A stretch of DNA of 30,036 nucleotides from a virus: positions 1-30,036 of IMG/VR virus record IMGVR_UViG_3300027734_000233; one strand, given 5' to 3'. The notes beneath the pieces were generated by a model. The model was not told the origin of the DNA and ran no database searches. It saw only the letters and a list, made by a program, of their open reading frames with translations. This document shows positions 29,672 through 30,036 of the stretch, one piece after another. The translations under genes and the position numbers were made by a program. The first letter of the stretch is position 1, and each line of letters opens with the position of its first letter.

Positions 29672-29704
29672 ACGCCCTCCCTGCCGGTTAGGCTCGGAGG
29701 GCGT
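29672..29704 (+). terminator. Stem-loop between tail tube and chaperone genes (allele B)
   Basis: This is identical over 33 bases to the hairpin at 1581-1613, although the bases on both sides differ. It is the same candidate terminator or processing site. Confidence 0.65.
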
Positions 29705-29720
29705 TTCATTCGGAGGGAAT

Positions 29721-30036
29721 ATGGACGTTACGCTCGGTCGGTTCACCATCGCGCTCAAGAAGCCCGCATCGTTCACGCTCGCCCGTGAGGTCACGATGGC
29801 CGTTGGCACGAGCGCCATTCGCGGACTCGGCGCCGCGCTCGGCGCGTGCTGGGGCGGGAAGCCTCTCAAGGCCAAGTACGCCTACGATGCCCTTGCCTAC
29901 GGTGGCGCGGTCGTTGACGAGCTCATGGCGCTCGGCGTGCCGGAAGCGGAGATCTATGCGGCCGGCAAGATCGCCCTCGACCTGGTGATCGACAGCCTCC
30001 CACGCGAGGAGGCCGTCGCGCAGGCCGAGACTTTTA
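29721..30036 (+). CDS. Tail assembly chaperone, 3'-truncated (allele B)
   Basis: The first 105 codons of the gpG-like chaperone are present, cut by the window end exactly at the CTTTTA run proposed as the slip site. Before 29910 it differs from the other copy (for example A16, A27, G45); from 29910 to the end it is base-identical to 1819-1945. GGAGGGAAT precedes the ATG. Confidence 0.75.
   Translation, partial: MDVTLGRFTIALKKPASFTLAREVTMAVGTSAIRGLGAALGACWGGKPLKAKYAYDALAYGGAVVDELMALGVPEAEIYAAGKIALDLVIDSLPREEAVAQAETF
29910..30036 (+). repeat. 127-bp exact repeat, terminal copy
   Basis: This pairs with 1819-1945. It ends flush with the window edge, which implies the sequence continues at 1946 in a circular or permuted genome of 28,091 bp. 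Confidence 0.97.

Noticed and set aside
1-30036. tRNA genes, integrase, attachment sites or insertion sequences
   Set aside because: I looked for cloverleaf arms, tyrosine or serine recombinase motifs and transposase motifs and saw none. An unusual form could still be missed without a profile search.

Overview
This window is a GC-rich (roughly 60-65% by eye), gene-dense phage genome. It has the gene set of a small tailed phage with a long non-contractile tail: small and large terminase, portal, scaffold, capsid, tail terminator, tail tube, frameshifted tail chaperones, tape measure, hub and fibre. There is no sheath gene, integrase, tRNA or DNA polymerase. The host cannot be named from the sequence. 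The recombination and replication genes (ERF annealase, RusA, XF1762-like, orphan Dcm) are common in phages of Proteobacteria and related Gram-negative groups, but that is only a hint.

The two ends describe the same genes. Positions 1-1945 and 28092-30036 correspond at a constant offset of 28,091 bp. Most of this stretch is diverged (proteins about 92-94% identical, but the tail tube only about 57%). The final 127 bases (29910-30036) match 1819-1945 exactly. The simplest reading is a circular or circularly permuted genome of about 28.1 kb, assembled from a mixed population, with two alleles of one locus placed at opposite ends of the contig.

Layout, treating the unit as circular. Rightward early block (16089-21497): XRE regulator, unknown gene, RusA resolvase, two multi-HTH proteins, a small coiled-coil protein, a cytosine methyltransferase with a second gene overprinted inside it, a winged-helix replication initiator carrying palindromic iterons (a probable origin), SSB, an unknown gene and an XF1762-like protein. 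Packaging and head block (21548-27916): TerS, TerL, portal, a YGRGGT-motif protein, scaffold, major capsid protein behind a perfect -35 box, and two small genes. Connector and tail block (27934 to the end, then 1-11072): connector, tail terminator, tail tube, G/GT chaperones, gp10-like protein, tape measure, a large Asp-box propeller tail protein, hub and repeat-rich fibre. Lysis block (11069-13417): small and membrane proteins and an M15 peptidase endolysin.

One short block runs leftward (15996 to 13505): a 31-residue membrane peptide, ERF annealase, a DEDDy exonuclease, three small unknown genes and a 3D-domain protein. It converges on the lysis block at a pair of hairpins (13456-13509) and diverges from the XRE regulator at 15997-16088. 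Many genes overlap their upstream neighbour by 1 or 4 bases, so translation is probably coupled. No stretch longer than about 130 bases lacks a gene. The gaps hold promoter-like sites or stem-loops.
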